Assembly (NCBI RefSeq): GCF_017589465.1
Contig: NZ_JAELYA010000010.1
Span: 62,001-126,000 of the forward strand
Origin: Pseudomonas schmalbachii
Lineage (GTDB): Bacteria; Pseudomonadota; Gammaproteobacteria; Pseudomonadales; Pseudomonadaceae
Direction: 5' to 3'
DNA length: 64,000 bases
Part shown: positions 1 to 8,500 of the stretch, in pieces
Layout: the number at the start of each line of letters is the position of its first letter
Numbering within the stretch: position 1 is the stretch's first letter
Position numbers and translations under genes: made by a program
Notes under the pieces: model-generated
Databases searched by the model: none
What the model was told of the DNA's origin: nothing
What the model saw: the letters and a program-made list of their open reading frames with translations, nothing else

Positions 1-1
1 C

Positions 2-265
2 GATGCCCAGGCGCTGGGCGACCGCTTGCTGCAGGAAGAGGCGCCGCCCGGCGATTTCGCCGTGCTGCAGCGCTACCTGGAAGGCCAGGCGCTCGACCAG
101 CAGATGACCGTCGGCTTTTCCGACCGCGTCACCCGCCTGTTCTCCAACGCCCAGCCGCTGCTCGCCACCGGCCGCAACCTCGGCCTGCTCGGTCTCGACC
201 TGCTGCCGCCGGCCAAGCGCTGGTTCGCCCGCCAGGCCATGGGCCTCGGCGCGCGTCCCGTCTAG
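2..265 (+). CDS. ubiH: UbiH-type FAD-dependent ubiquinone biosynthesis hydroxylase, C-terminal part (5' end outside window)
   Basis: Only the last 87 codons are present; the frame is open from base 2 to a TAG at 263-265. The visible tail (LFSNAQPLLATGRNLGLL, then a GLDLLPPAKRW-type end) matches the C-terminus of UbiH/UbiI aromatic hydroxylases, where this helical region follows the FAD GD motif. UbiH hydroxylates the ring of 2-octaprenyl-6-methoxyphenol in aerobic ubiquinone synthesis at the inner membrane. The next gene starts 9 bases later and ubiI follows, so this is the upstream member of a ubiH-DUF4442-ubiI operon. UbiH is favoured over UbiF because a separate ubiI lies downstream; the catalytic half cannot be inspected. 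Confidence 0.8.
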   Translation, partial: DAQALGDRLLQEEAPPGDFAVLQRYLEGQALDQQMTVGFSDRVTRLFSNAQPLLATGRNLGLLGLDLLPPAKRWFARQAMGLGARPV

Positions 266-273
266 GAAAGCCC

Positions 274-753
274 ATGCAAGAACGCAAACTGGCCCGCAAG
301 GCCCGCCTGCTCCGCTTCGTCCTGAATCTCTACCCGCCCTATATCGGCGCGGGCGTGCGGGTGCGCCACATCAGCCCGGATTTCCGCAAGGTAAGGGTGC
401 GCATGGGGCTGAACCGCTTCAACCGCAACTACGTCGGGACCCAGTTCGGCGGCAGCCTGTACAGCATGACCGACCCGTTCTTCATGCTGATGATCATGGA
501 GAACCTCGGGCGCGATTACATCGTCTGGGACAAGGCGGCCAACATCGAATTCGTCAGCCCCGGCAAGGGCCCCGTGTATGCGGACTTCCACATCGACCAG
601 CAGTTGCTGGACGACATCCGCACGCAGACCGCCGGCGGCGACAAATACCTGCCCAAGCTGCACGCGGAAGTGCGCGACGGCGAGGGCACGCTGGTGGCGC
701 GGGTGCAGAAGACTCTCTACGTTCGACTGAAGCCCCGGGCAAGGGCGGCATAA
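274..753 (+). CDS. DUF4442 (hot-dog fold, thioesterase-like) protein
   Basis: This 159-residue protein has the DUF4442 signature: a basic N-terminal helix, then a stretch around NYVGTQFGGSLYSMTDPFFM (about residues 50-70) that forms the central hot-dog helix, followed by NIEFVSPGKGPV. Members resemble PaaI-type thioesterases, but no substrate is known. It lies 8 bases after the ubiH stop and 9 before ubiI, so it is co-transcribed with two ubiquinone hydroxylases. A role linked to acyl or prenyl intermediates is possible but unproven. The ATG at 274 follows GGAAAG, a reasonable ribosome binding site. A homologue sits in the same place in P. aeruginosa as I recall. Confidence 0.85.
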   Translation: MQERKLARKARLLRFVLNLYPPYIGAGVRVRHISPDFRKVRVRMGLNRFNRNYVGTQFGGSLYSMTDPFFMLMIMENLGRDYIVWDKAANIEFVSPGKGPVYADFHIDQQLLDDIRTQTAGGDKYLPKLHAEVRDGEGTLVARVQKTLYVRLKPRARAA

Positions 754-762
754 GGAAGCGAT

Positions 763-1980
763 ATGCACGCGGATCTGGTCATCGTCGGTGCGGGAATGGT
801 CGGCAGCGCCCTGGCGCTGGCGCTGGAAGGCAGCGGGCTGGAAATCCTCCTGGTGGACGGCTCGCCGCTCAGTGTCAGGCCGTTCGACCGCACGGCGGCC
901 TTCGAGCCGCGCGTCAGTGCGCTGTCCGAGGCCAGCCGGCGCATCCTGCAGCGCCTGCATGCGTGGGACGGCATTCTCGCGCGGCGCTCCGAGCCGTACC
1001 GTGAAATGCAGGTGTGGGACGGCTCCGGCACCGGGCAGATCCACTTCAGCGCGGCCAGCGTGCATGCCGAAGTGCTCGGCCATATCGTCGAGAACCGCGT
1101 GGTGCAGGACGCTCTGCTGGAGCGTCTGCACGACTCCACCATCGGCCTGCTGCCGGGCGCGCGCCTGGAGCAGTTGCGCCACTCCGGCGAAGACTGGCTG
1201 CTGACTCTCGCCGACGGCCGGGAAATCCGCACGCCGCTGCTGGTCGCCGCCGACGGCGCCAACTCGGCGGTGCGCCGCCTGGCCGGTTGCGCCACCCGCG
1301 AGTGGGATTACCTGCACCACGCCATCGTCACCAGCGTGCGCTGCGCCAAACCGCACCTGGCTACCGCCTGGCAGCGCTTCACCGACGACGGCCCGCTGGC
1401 CTTCCTGCCGCTGAGCCTGGAAGGCGACCGCCACTGGTGCTCGATCGTCTGGTCGGTCACACCTGAGCAGGCGGAACGCCTGATGGCGCTGGACGACGAC
1501 GGCTTCTGCGCGGCCCTCGGCCGGGCTTTCGAGGAGCGCCTGGGGCCGGTCGAGAAGGCCGACCCGCGGCTGTGCATCCCGCTGCGCCAGCGCCACGCCA
1601 AGCGCTACGTGGAGCCGGGACTGGCGCTGATCGGCGACGCAGCGCACACCATCCATCCGCTGGCGGGGCAGGGGGTCAACCTCGGCTTCCTCGACGCCGC
1701 GACCCTCGCCGAAGTGCTGCTGCATGCCCACGAACGCGGCGAACGCATTGCCGACGAACGCGTGCTGAGCCGCTACGAACGCCGCCGCATGCCGCACAAC
1801 CTGGCGATGATGGCGGCGATGGAGGGCTTCGAGCGGCTGTTCCAGACCGACGCGCTGCCGCTGCGCTGGCTGCGCAACGCCGGACTGAGCCTGGTGGACC
1901 GCCATCACGAAGCCAAGGGTGTGTTCGTCCGCCAGGCCCTCGGACTGAGCGGCGACCTGCCGGAGCTCGCGCGGGTCTGA
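763..1980 (+). CDS. ubiI: UbiI/VisC-family FAD-dependent ubiquinone hydroxylase
   Basis: This 405-residue flavoprotein monooxygenase shows the dinucleotide fold GAGMVG (residues 9-14), the ADG motif near residue 162 (LLVAADGANSAVRR) and the FAD ribityl-binding GDAAHTIHPLAGQG motif from about residue 291. These three motifs define the UbiH/UbiI/UbiF family. By family knowledge UbiI carries out C5 hydroxylation in ubiquinone synthesis. Length is normal for the family (about 400). It is the last gene of the ubiH-DUF4442-ubiI operon; AAGGAAGC lies just upstream of the ATG. UbiF cannot be fully excluded from sequence alone. Downstream are inverted REP repeats. Confidence 0.88.
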   Translation: MHADLVIVGAGMVGSALALALEGSGLEILLVDGSPLSVRPFDRTAAFEPRVSALSEASRRILQRLHAWDGILARRSEPYREMQVWDGSGTGQIHFSAASVHAEVLGHIVENRVVQDALLERLHDSTIGLLPGARLEQLRHSGEDWLLTLADGREIRTPLLVAADGANSAVRRLAGCATREWDYLHHAIVTSVRCAKPHLATAWQRFTDDGPLAFLPLSLEGDRHWCSIVWSVTPEQAERLMALDDDGFCAALGRAFEERLGPVEKADPRLCIPLRQRHAKRYVEPGLALIGDAAHTIHPLAGQGVNLGFLDAATLAEVLLHAHERGERIADERVLSRYERRRMPHNLAMMAAMEGFERLFQTDALPLRWLRNAGLSLVDRHHEAKGVFVRQALGLSGDLPELARV

Positions 1981-2012
1981 GCGCTCCCGTCGGGCTGCTG
2001 TTGGGCCTTCCC

Positions 2013-2156
2013 GTAGGTTGGGCTGAGGCACGAAGCCCAACGATGCCATCTCCGACACATGTTGGGTTTCGCACTTTGTAGGTTGGCGCTGAGCGCAGCG
2101 AAGCCCAACGTTTGTGTGGCCGGATGTTGGGCTTCGCAAGCTCAGCGCCAACCTAC
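2013..2156. repeat. REP/BIME cluster, class A (GTAG-headed, about 1.5 inverted pairs)
   Basis: GTAG-headed arms read GTAGGTTGG, then GCTGAG, then AAGCCCAAC; each arm is itself an imperfect stem-loop (GTTGG...CCAAC). One arm spans 2013-2041, a degraded partner follows at 2061, and a complete inverted pair occupies 2078-2156, ending CCAACCTAC. This fills the gap between convergent ubiI and the AraC-type gene. The same class recurs at 7589, 11590, 19275, 37769, 42922, 43088, 46809, 51123, 52897 and 57666. Confidence 0.9.
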
Positions 2157-2164
2157 AGAAGTTC

Positions 2165-3184
2165 CTACACGCCGCGGAACAGGCTCGGGCATGCTCCGCT
2201 CCAGCGCTGGAAGGCATGCCGGAAGCTGGCTGTCTCGCTGTAGCCGAGCTGTTCGGCGATCAGGTAGATCGGCAGGTCGGTGTCCTTCAGCAGTTGCCGT
2301 GCCTTGTCATAGCGGACTTCGTCGAGCACCTGCTGGAAGCTGGTATTCCGCTGCTGCAGATGACGGCGCAGGGTGCGCGCGGAACGGTGCAGGTGGCGGG
2401 CGACGGATTCCAGGTCGCGCGCTTCGTGCAGGTGGCTGGCGAGGTGCTGGCGGATCAGTTCGAGAATATCGCTGCGGCTGCGGAAGGCCGCGCTCAGCTT
2501 CATGCACTGCTGCAGGCCGTTGTGGCAGCTCACCGGGTCGGCCAGCGGCAGCGGGCGGTCGAGCAGCGCCGGACTGAAGCACAGGGCGCTGACCGGCGCG
2601 CCGAACTCGACCGGGCAACCGAGGCGCTCGGTGTAGATATGCGCGTGCAGCGGCGGGCGATAGGCGAGCAGCAGGCGCCGTGGGCGCACCGATTCGCCGA
2701 GCAGGTCGCGGATCACCGTGAGCAGCGAGGTCAGGCACAGTTCGGTGTTGAACACCGTCAGTTCCGGGGCGTAGCGGTAGCCGTCGGCGCTCAGTCGAAC
2801 TTCGTCGTCGTGCGGCTGCAGGGCCAGGCGGAAATAGGTGCCGAGCAGCTCCGGATGGGCCAGCGCCAGTTCCAGCGCGTCGCGCAGGGTGCGGCTGGCG
2901 AGCATGCTGTAGCCGAGGATGCCATAGGCCGACACATGCATGCGCAGGCCCATGCACAGGCCGAGCGCGGGATCGTGCTGGCAGTTCAGCGCGTTGGCGA
3001 ACACCCGCAGTTCCTGGGCGTGGGTGATGAGTTTTTCCGGGGTCTGCAGGTCGGCTTCGGCGATCCCGCTGCCTTCCAGCAGGCGCATGCGGGGAATGCC
3101 GGCATGGCTGAGCACTTCGGTCGCCAGCACTACGGTATGCAGTGTGGCCAGGGCTCGTTGTTCAGGAAGTTGTGATGTGGCCAT
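2165..3184 (-). CDS. AraC-family transcriptional regulator (Arabinose_bd-type N-terminus)
   Basis: The 339-residue protein has a C-terminal AraC DNA-binding domain (about residues 235-335). Its first helix-turn-helix lies around LESVARHLHRSARTLRRHL and its second around IAEQLGYSETASFRHAFQRW, which is the AraC signature. The N-terminal 200 residues match the OruR/ArgR-like effector domain used in Pseudomonas regulators of amino-acid or fatty-acid genes. No ligand can be assigned. It is convergent with ubiI and divergent from the next gene, with about 145 bases between the starts. AGAAGTTCC lies upstream of the ATG. No catabolic gene adjoins it, so the target may be elsewhere. Confidence 0.88.
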   Translation of the reverse strand: MATSQLPEQRALATLHTVVLATEVLSHAGIPRMRLLEGSGIAEADLQTPEKLITHAQELRVFANALNCQHDPALGLCMGLRMHVSAYGILGYSMLASRTLRDALELALAHPELLGTYFRLALQPHDDEVRLSADGYRYAPELTVFNTELCLTSLLTVIRDLLGESVRPRRLLLAYRPPLHAHIYTERLGCPVEFGAPVSALCFSPALLDRPLPLADPVSCHNGLQQCMKLSAAFRSRSDILELIRQHLASHLHEARDLESVARHLHRSARTLRRHLQQRNTSFQQVLDEVRYDKARQLLKDTDLPIYLIAEQLGYSETASFRHAFQRWSGACPSLFRGV

Positions 3185-3329
3185 CGGAACTTCTCTTGTA
3201 GTAATTCGAGCGGTGAGGGCTGCGATAAGCTGAATCTAACCTGTGGATTTTTCATATGGCTAGCGAATTAAGCGGGGCTTCAGCCTGCCTGTGCTATTCC
3301 TAGAAGCCATTCCCCTGTTCGAGCCGACC

Positions 3330-4253
3330 ATGCCGCGCCTGACGTTCTTTCGCCTGCTGTTGATAGTCCTGCTGATCGTGCTGGCGGCCCTGGCCTGGCT
3401 CGGCCAGCAATTCCGGGTCTACGAGCGCGGCTGGTTTGCCGTGCGCGAGTGGCGCCATGCGGAAAGCTGGCGCGAGCGCTCCATCTGGCTGCCGGACTAC
3501 CGTGTGGTGATCGAGGGGAAGGAAATCGAAGGGCTGGATGACGATGTCTCGGCGCTGACCTACGACCCCGACCGGCACAGCCTGTTCAGCGTCACCAACC
3601 AGCCGGCGCAGATCATCGAGTTGTCCCTGGATGGCCGCCTGCTGCGCAAGATTCCGCTGACCGGCTTCGGCGATCCGGAGGCCATCGAGTACATCGGCCC
3701 GGGCAGCTACGTCATCAGCGACGAGCGGGAGCAGCGGCTGATCCGCGTCCACGTCGACGACCTGACCTCCTTCATCGATGCTGCCGACGGCGAGCAGTTG
3801 TCCCTTGGCATCGGCCTGAGCGGCAACAAGGGCTTCGAGGGGCTGGCCTTCGACGCCGCCGAGCGCCGGCTGTTCGTCGCCAAGGAGCGCGATCCGGTGC
3901 GTATCTACGAAATCCGCGGCTTCCCGCACACCCAGGCGGACAAGCCATTCGCTGTGCACGTGCTGGACGACCCCAAGCGCGACCGCCGGCTGTTCGTCCG
4001 CGATCTCTCCAGCCTGCAGTACGACGAACGCAGCGGCCATCTGCTGGCGCTGTCCGACGAGTCGCGGCTGGTGGTGGAGCTGGACGTCGACGGCAAGCCG
4101 ATCAGCACCCTGTCGCTGCTGGGCGGCATGCAGGGCCTGGAGCGCAGCGTGCCGCAGGCCGAGGGCGTGGCGATGGACGAGGCGGGCGCGCTGTACCTGG
4201 TCAGCGAGCCCAACCTGTTCTACGTGTTCCGGAAACCCGAGCTGCAGAAATGA
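3330..4253 (+). CDS. SdiA-regulated family protein (membrane-anchored beta-propeller)
   Basis: The 307-residue product starts with a signal anchor (LLLIVLLIVLAALAW, about residues 9-23). The rest looks like the SdiA-regulated family: repeated blades such as LTYDPDRHSLFSVTNQPAQI, IEYIGPGSYVISDERE, and the end motif QAEGVAMDEAGALYLVSEPN. These are probably periplasmic propeller domains related to esterase-like folds; the function is unknown. I chose ATG 3330 because the GTG at 3291 would put charged residues before the signal anchor. It stands alone, divergent from the AraC-type gene. Confidence 0.8.
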   Translation: MPRLTFFRLLLIVLLIVLAALAWLGQQFRVYERGWFAVREWRHAESWRERSIWLPDYRVVIEGKEIEGLDDDVSALTYDPDRHSLFSVTNQPAQIIELSLDGRLLRKIPLTGFGDPEAIEYIGPGSYVISDEREQRLIRVHVDDLTSFIDAADGEQLSLGIGLSGNKGFEGLAFDAAERRLFVAKERDPVRIYEIRGFPHTQADKPFAVHVLDDPKRDRRLFVRDLSSLQYDERSGHLLALSDESRLVVELDVDGKPISTLSLLGGMQGLERSVPQAEGVAMDEAGALYLVSEPNLFYVFRKPELQK

Positions 4254-4262
4254 TCAGGACGC

Positions 4263-4595
4263 TCAGGTCTCGTCACTGACTCCCGCATCCGGCGCATAGC
4301 GCTGCACGGCGGCCACGCCCGCTTCGGCGTTGGCCTGGCTGGCGTACAACTGGCTCTGGCCGACCACCTGGCCGTTGGTGGCCTTGAGGACGAAATGGAA
4401 CTTGCCGTTGGCGGCGGCCTTCACCTCGAACGCGCCTTCGCGTTGCGAGTTCTTGCGCACCGACTCGATGCCGTCGAGCGCCGAGGGCTTGGCCTTGTAC
4501 AGCTCGCTGGTAAGGATGATCTCGCCATTGCTGGCGTGCAGGTTGAAGTGGAATTGGCCGTCGCTGGCCTTCTTCAGGTGGAATTTACCGGCCAT
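4263..4595 (-). CDS. YegP/UPF0339 (DUF1508) family protein
   Basis: This small protein of 110 residues contains two copies of the DUF1508 repeat: GKFHLKKASDGQFHFNLHAS, followed by an element ending SELYKAKPSALDGIESV, then AANGKFHFVLKATNGQ and SQLYASQANAEAGVAAV. YegP-type proteins are two-repeat alpha/beta proteins of unknown function. ATG 4595 was chosen over a further upstream start because GGAGC lies just before it and family members begin MAGKF or MAGWF. It converges with the SdiA-regulated gene, 9 bases away. Confidence 0.88.
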   Translation of the reverse strand: MAGKFHLKKASDGQFHFNLHASNGEIILTSELYKAKPSALDGIESVRKNSQREGAFEVKAAANGKFHFVLKATNGQVVGQSQLYASQANAEAGVAAVQRYAPDAGVSDET

Positions 4596-4648
4596 GTCGC
4601 TGCTCCGTGCGGGTAGGGATGACCCCATAAGCGTAGACGCCCTGCGCC

Positions 4649-4703
4649 GTAGGAGCGGGCCATGCCCGCGAAGAGCCTTTTCGCGCGCATGGCGCGCTCC
4701 TGC
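4649..4703. repeat. REP pair, class B (GTAGGAGCGGGC type)
   Basis: The left arm GTAGGAGCGGGCCATGCCCG and an inverted, diverged right arm (CGCGCATGGCGCGCTCCTGC) form two head-to-head stem-loops between the YegP-like gene and rpiA. Other class B copies are at 11338, 24513 and 57468, with a half copy near 19093. Confidence 0.85.
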
Positions 4704-4724
4704 AGGGGCTATACCGGCGTTAGC

Positions 4725-5396
4725 TCAGGCGCGCAGTTGCTTCACTCCCTCGGCGGTGCCGAGCAGCAGCAGGTCGGCCGGGCGGGCGGCGAACAGGCCG
4801 TTGGTGACCACGCCGACGATGTTGTTGATCTGTTCTTCCAGCTTGGTCGGGCTGTCGATGCGCAGGTTGTGCACGTCGAGGATGATGTTGCCGTTGTCGG
4901 TCAGTACGTGCTCGCGATACACCGGATCGCCACCCAGCTTGACCAGTTCGCGGGCGACATGGCTGCGCGCCATCGGGATCACTTCCACCGGCAGCGGGAA
5001 GGTGCCGAGGATCGGCACCAGCTTGCTGGCGTCGGCGATGCAGATGAACGACTTGGCCACCGCGGCGACGATCTTCTCGCGGGTCAGCGCGGCGCCGCCG
5101 CCCTTGATCAGCTCCAGGCGCTCGTTGGTCTCGTCGGCGCCGTCGACGTAGAACTCCAGTTCGCTCACGGTGTTCAGGTCGTACACCGGAATGCCATGGG
5201 CCTTCAGGCGCTGGGCGGTAGCTTCCGAGCTGGCCACGGCGCCATCGAATTCGGCCTTGTGTTTGGCCAGCAGGTCGATGAAGAAGTTGGCGGTGGAGCC
5301 GGTGCCGACGCCGACGATGCTCTTGCTGTCGAGGTGCGGAAGAATGTGGTCGACGGCGGCCTGGGCGACGGCCTGCTTGAGCTGATCCTGATTCAT
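4725..5396 (-). CDS. rpiA: Ribose-5-phosphate isomerase A
   Basis: RpiA interconverts ribose 5-phosphate and ribulose 5-phosphate in the non-oxidative pentose phosphate pathway in the cytoplasm. The 223-residue protein has the phosphate loop GTGST (31-35), the active-site motif DGADE and [11 protein letters not shown], which carries the catalytic acid/lysine region. Length equals the usual Pseudomonas RpiA. ATG 5396 follows GGAGAG-type purines in the message and gives the canonical MNQDQLKQ start; an upstream extension to 5468 lacks conservation. It is divergent from ilvA, the arrangement seen in P. aeruginosa. Confidence 0.96.
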   Translation of the reverse strand: MNQDQLKQAVAQAAVDHILPHLDSKSIVGVGTGSTANFFIDLLAKHKAEFDGAVASSEATAQRLKAHGIPVYDLNTVSELEFYVDGADETNERLELIKGGGAALTREKIVAAVAKSFICIADASKLVPILGTFPLPVEVIPMARSHVARELVKLGGDPVYREHVLTDNGNIILDVHNLRIDSPTKLEEQINNIVGVVTNGLFAARPADLLLLGTAEGVKQLRA

Positions 5397-5530
5397 GGAG
5401 AGTTTCCGGGCGGATGGCAGAAAGGGCGAATTATAGCGGCGGACCCGGGGCAAAAGTTGATTCGCCAACCAATGGTCGAATTTGTTGGGTTAGACTCCCT
5501 GCTTCCCGCCAGATCGCCAGCGAAATCGCC

Positions 5531-7045
5531 ATGCTCGAACAGTACGTCAAGAAGATCCTCACCTCGCGCGTCTACGACGTCGCCGAGGAAACCCCCCTGC
5601 AATCGGCCCGCCAGCTCTCCGAGCGTCTGGGCAACCAGGTCCTGCTCAAGCGCGAGGACCTGCAGCCGGTGTTCTCCTTCAAGATTCGCGGCGCCTACAA
5701 CAAGATGGCGCAGCTTTCTCCCGAGGAGCTGGCGCGTGGCGTGGTCACCGCCTCCGCCGGCAACCATGCCCAGGGCGTGGCGCTGGCGGCGCGCGAGCTG
5801 GGGATCAAGGCGACCATCGTGATGCCGCGGACCACTCCGGAACTGAAGGTCGCTGGCGTACGCGCACGCGGCGGCCATGCCCTGCTGCACGGCGACGCCT
5901 TCCCCGAGGCGCTGGCGCATTCGCTGAAGCTGGTGGAGGAAAAGGGCTACGTCTACATCCATCCGTACGACGATCCGGACGTGATCGCCGGCCAGGGCAC
6001 CGTGGCGATGGAGATTCTCCGCCAGCATCCCGGCCGCCTGGACGCCATCTTCGTGCCGGTCGGCGGCGGCGGGCTGATCGCCGGCATCGCCGCCTACGTC
6101 AAGTACCTGCGCCCCGAGGTGAAGGTGATCGGCGTCGAGCCGGACGATTCGAACTGCCTGCAGGCCGCGATGGATGCCGGTGAGCGGGTGGTGCTCGGCC
6201 AGGTCGGACTGTTCGCCGATGGCGTGGCGGTGGCGCAGATCGGCCAGCACACCTTCGACGTCTGCAAGAAATATGTCGACGAGGTGATCACCGTCAGCAC
6301 CGACGAGATCTGCGCGGCAATCAAGGATATCTACGACGATACCCGCTCGATCACCGAACCGGCCGGCGCGCTGGCCGTGGCCGGGATCAAGAGGTACGTC
6401 GAGCGCGAGAACGTCCGCGGCCAGACCCTGGTGGCGATCGACTCCGGCGCCAACATCAACTTCGACCGCCTGCGCCACGTCGCCGAGCGTGCCGAGCTGG
6501 GCGAGAAGCGCGAGGCGATCATCGCGGTGACCATCCCCGAGCAGCCGGGCAGCTTCAAGACCTTCTGCGAGGCGATCGGCAAGCGCCAGATCACCGAGTT
6601 CAACTACCGCTACAACACCGCCCAGGAAGCGCACATCTTCGTCGGCGTGCAGACCCATCCGGAGAACGACCCGCGCGAGGTTCTGGTCGAGCAGTTGCGC
6701 GAGCAGGGTTTCCCGGTGGTCGACCTGACCGACAACGAACTGGCCAAGCTGCACATCCGACACATGGTCGGCGGCCGCGCGGCGTGGGTCAGCGACGAGA
6801 TGATCTTCCGCTTCGAGTTCCCCGAGCGGCCGGGTGCGCTGTTCAACTTCCTCAACAAGCTCGGCGGGCGCTGGAACATCAGCATGTTCCACTACCGCAA
6901 CCACGGCGCCGCCGACGGCCGCGTGGTGGCCGGCCTGCAGGTGCCGGAAGATGAGCGGCACCTGGTGGCGGAAGCGCTGGAAGAGATCGGCTACCCGTAC
7001 TGGGACGAGAGCGACAACCAGGCCTACCGGCTGTTCCTCGGCTGA
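5531..7045 (+). CDS. ilvA: Biosynthetic threonine dehydratase (threonine ammonia-lyase)
   Basis: IlvA deaminates L-threonine to 2-oxobutanoate, the first committed step to isoleucine. The PLP lysine is K51 in FSFKIRGAYNKM. The SAGNHAQG motif binds the substrate carboxylate and VGGGGLIAG (about 178) holds the PLP phosphate. Two C-terminal ACT-like regulatory repeats, from about residue 325 to the end (IPEQPGSFKTF and FPERPGALFNF), indicate the allosteric biosynthetic enzyme rather than the catabolic one. The 504-residue length is normal. The start ATG 5531 is preceded by CAGCGAAATCGCC, a weak site. A hairpin follows at 7059. Confidence 0.95.
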   Translation: MLEQYVKKILTSRVYDVAEETPLQSARQLSERLGNQVLLKREDLQPVFSFKIRGAYNKMAQLSPEELARGVVTASAGNHAQGVALAARELGIKATIVMPRTTPELKVAGVRARGGHALLHGDAFPEALAHSLKLVEEKGYVYIHPYDDPDVIAGQGTVAMEILRQHPGRLDAIFVPVGGGGLIAGIAAYVKYLRPEVKVIGVEPDDSNCLQAAMDAGERVVLGQVGLFADGVAVAQIGQHTFDVCKKYVDEVITVSTDEICAAIKDIYDDTRSITEPAGALAVAGIKRYVERENVRGQTLVAIDSGANINFDRLRHVAERAELGEKREAIIAVTIPEQPGSFKTFCEAIGKRQITEFNYRYNTAQEAHIFVGVQTHPENDPREVLVEQLREQGFPVVDLTDNELAKLHIRHMVGGRAAWVSDEMIFRFEFPERPGALFNFLNKLGGRWNISMFHYRNHGAADGRVVAGLQVPEDERHLVAEALEEIGYPYWDESDNQAYRLFLG

Positions 7046-7058
7046 CGGGGCTGTCCGG

Positions 7059-7078
7059 AGCCCGCGCTGGCGCGGGCT
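7059..7078 (+). terminator. Probable intrinsic terminator of ilvA
   Basis: AGCCCGCG, loop CTGG, CGCGGGCT form a perfect 8-bp stem 14 bases after the ilvA stop, followed by TCAAC rather than a full T tract, so termination strength is uncertain. Confidence 0.6.
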
Positions 7079-7124
7079 TCAACTAGCCTCTAGGGATCGG
7101 GGCGTTATCACAGGGACGCAGAAG

Positions 7125-7592
7125 ATGGACACATTTCAGACTTTCCGAATCCTGCATGGCGCGGCGGTGGTACTGCTGTTCCTGGCGGTGATCGGGCTGG
7201 CCTGGTATGGCTGGCGCACCTGGCGGCGCGGCGACGCCGGCGGCATCGCCAAGGCGTTCCAGCGTATCGGTTTGATCGGTTGGGTGCTGGTCGGCGGCAG
7301 CGTGCTGAGCCTGCCGGTGACCGGCTGGCATCTGGTGCACATGACCGGCTGGCCGCTGGGTCAGACCTGGCTGCTGGGCAGCGCCTGCCTGCTGATTCTC
7401 GCGACGATCTTCTGGCTGCTGTTCACCAGCCGCCTGTGGCGCATCCGCCGCCAGGCCCTGGCCGCCCAGGGCAGCGGCGAACCGCTGGCGGCGCAGGCGA
7501 GCCGCGATCTGAAGTTCGGCCTGGCGTTCTTCGTCCTGGCCTTGCTGACGATGTTCGTCATCCTCTGGATGATGATCGCCAAGCCAATGTAG
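7125..7592 (+). CDS. DUF2269-type integral membrane protein
   Basis: The 155-residue protein has four predicted membrane segments: about residues 8-28 (GAAVVLLFLAVIGLAWYG), 50-68, 85-105 and 130-152 (FFVLALLTMFVILWMMI). The pattern HGAAVVLLF, TGWHLVH and DLKFG resembles DUF2269 proteins, membrane proteins of unknown function with conserved histidines. The ATG at 7125 follows AGGGACGCAGAAG. Its stop codon TAG (7590-7592) lies within the GTAG head of a REP element, so the C-terminal end may have been set by REP insertion. It stands alone between ilvA and a HAD phosphatase. Confidence 0.72.
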   Translation: MDTFQTFRILHGAAVVLLFLAVIGLAWYGWRTWRRGDAGGIAKAFQRIGLIGWVLVGGSVLSLPVTGWHLVHMTGWPLGQTWLLGSACLLILATIFWLLFTSRLWRIRRQALAAQGSGEPLAAQASRDLKFGLAFFVLALLTMFVILWMMIAKPM

Positions 7593-7673
7593 GTTGCGGC
7601 TGAGCCTGCGAAGCCCAACAACCGTATCCGCCATCACGAGATGTTGGGCTTCGCAAGCTCAGCGCTAACCTAC
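7589..7673. repeat. REP inverted pair, class A, overlapping the preceding stop codon
   Basis: GTAG at 7589-7592 begins a GTAGGTTGCGGCTGAG arm; the inverted partner ends CTAACCTAC at 7673. The DUF2269 gene's TAG stop is the last three bases of GTAG. Immediately after, a short decayed echo (CAGCGCCAACCACAAATCA) repeats the preceding 20 bases. Confidence 0.88.
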
Positions 7674-7696
7674 AAATCATCAGCGCCAACCACAAA

Positions 7697-8353
7697 TCAA
7701 TCGCGTAGGGATATCACCGGCCAGCCGCGTTCCGTGGCGACGGCGCGCAGGTGGTTGTCCGGATCGACGGCGACCGGGTGGGCCACCGCTTCCAGCAGCG
7801 GCAGGTCGTTGCGCGAGTCGCTATAGAAGTAGCTGCCTTCCAGGCCAAGACCGGTTTCTTCCAGCCAGCGGTTCAGGCGCGTCACCTTGCCGGCCTGGTA
7901 GCAGGGGATGTCGGTGGTACGCCCGGTGTAGCGGCCATCGGCCATTTCGCACTCGGTGGCGAGCAGGGTGTCGACGCCCAGGCGCGCGGCGATCGGCCCG
8001 GTGATGAAGCGGTTGGTGGCGGTGATGATCACCAGCTTGTCGCCGGCCGCGCGGTGTTTCTCCAGCAGCACCTCGCCCTGTTCCAGGATGATCGGCTCGA
8101 TCACCTCCTGCATGAACTGGGCATGCCAGCGTGCCAGTTGCTCCATCGAGTTGCGGCCGAGGATGGCCTGGGTGAAGTCCTGGTAGGCGATCACGTCCAG
8201 CTTGCCGGCCACGTAGTCGGCATAGAAGGCATCGTTGCGCGCCTGGTATTCGGCGGCGTCGACCAGCCCGCGATGGCACAGCCATTCGCCCCAGCTATGG
8301 TCGCTGTCGCCGGCCAGGAGGGTGTTGTCGAGATCGAAGAGAGCCAGTCGCAC
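7697..8353 (-). CDS. HAD-superfamily (IB) phosphatase
   Basis: The 218-residue enzyme has HAD motif I as FDLDNTLL (nucleophile D7, acid D9), motif II ITATN (about 110), a GK motif III lysine (AGKVTRL) and motif [11 protein letters not shown] (about 180). The long helical cap after motif I places it in HAD-IB, like SerB and histidinol-phosphate phosphatases of Pseudomonas. The substrate is a small phosphomonoester, not assigned. It is divergent from rppH, separated by 147 bases, an arrangement I recall in P. aeruginosa. Confidence 0.9.
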   Translation of the reverse strand: MRLALFDLDNTLLAGDSDHSWGEWLCHRGLVDAAEYQARNDAFYADYVAGKLDVIAYQDFTQAILGRNSMEQLARWHAQFMQEVIEPIILEQGEVLLEKHRAAGDKLVIITATNRFITGPIAARLGVDTLLATECEMADGRYTGRTTDIPCYQAGKVTRLNRWLEETGLGLEGSYFYSDSRNDLPLLEAVAHPVAVDPDNHLRAVATERGWPVISLRD

Positions 8354-8500
8354 GATGATTTACCGCCAATTGCCAATGCCGAAAAAACGCCTAGAGTAAC
8401 GGCTTTTGGACGCCCTGCACATGACGCCGCGCCTTGCGTTGCCGCTGTAACAGGCTTTGTGGAACAATGCGTGCACATGCGATTTCGAGGATGCCCAGTC

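Noticed and set aside
2013-2156. CRISPR-like regular repeats
   Set aside because: The repeats are palindromic REP pairs with GTAG heads, not 28-37-base direct repeats with unique spacers, and no cas gene is present.
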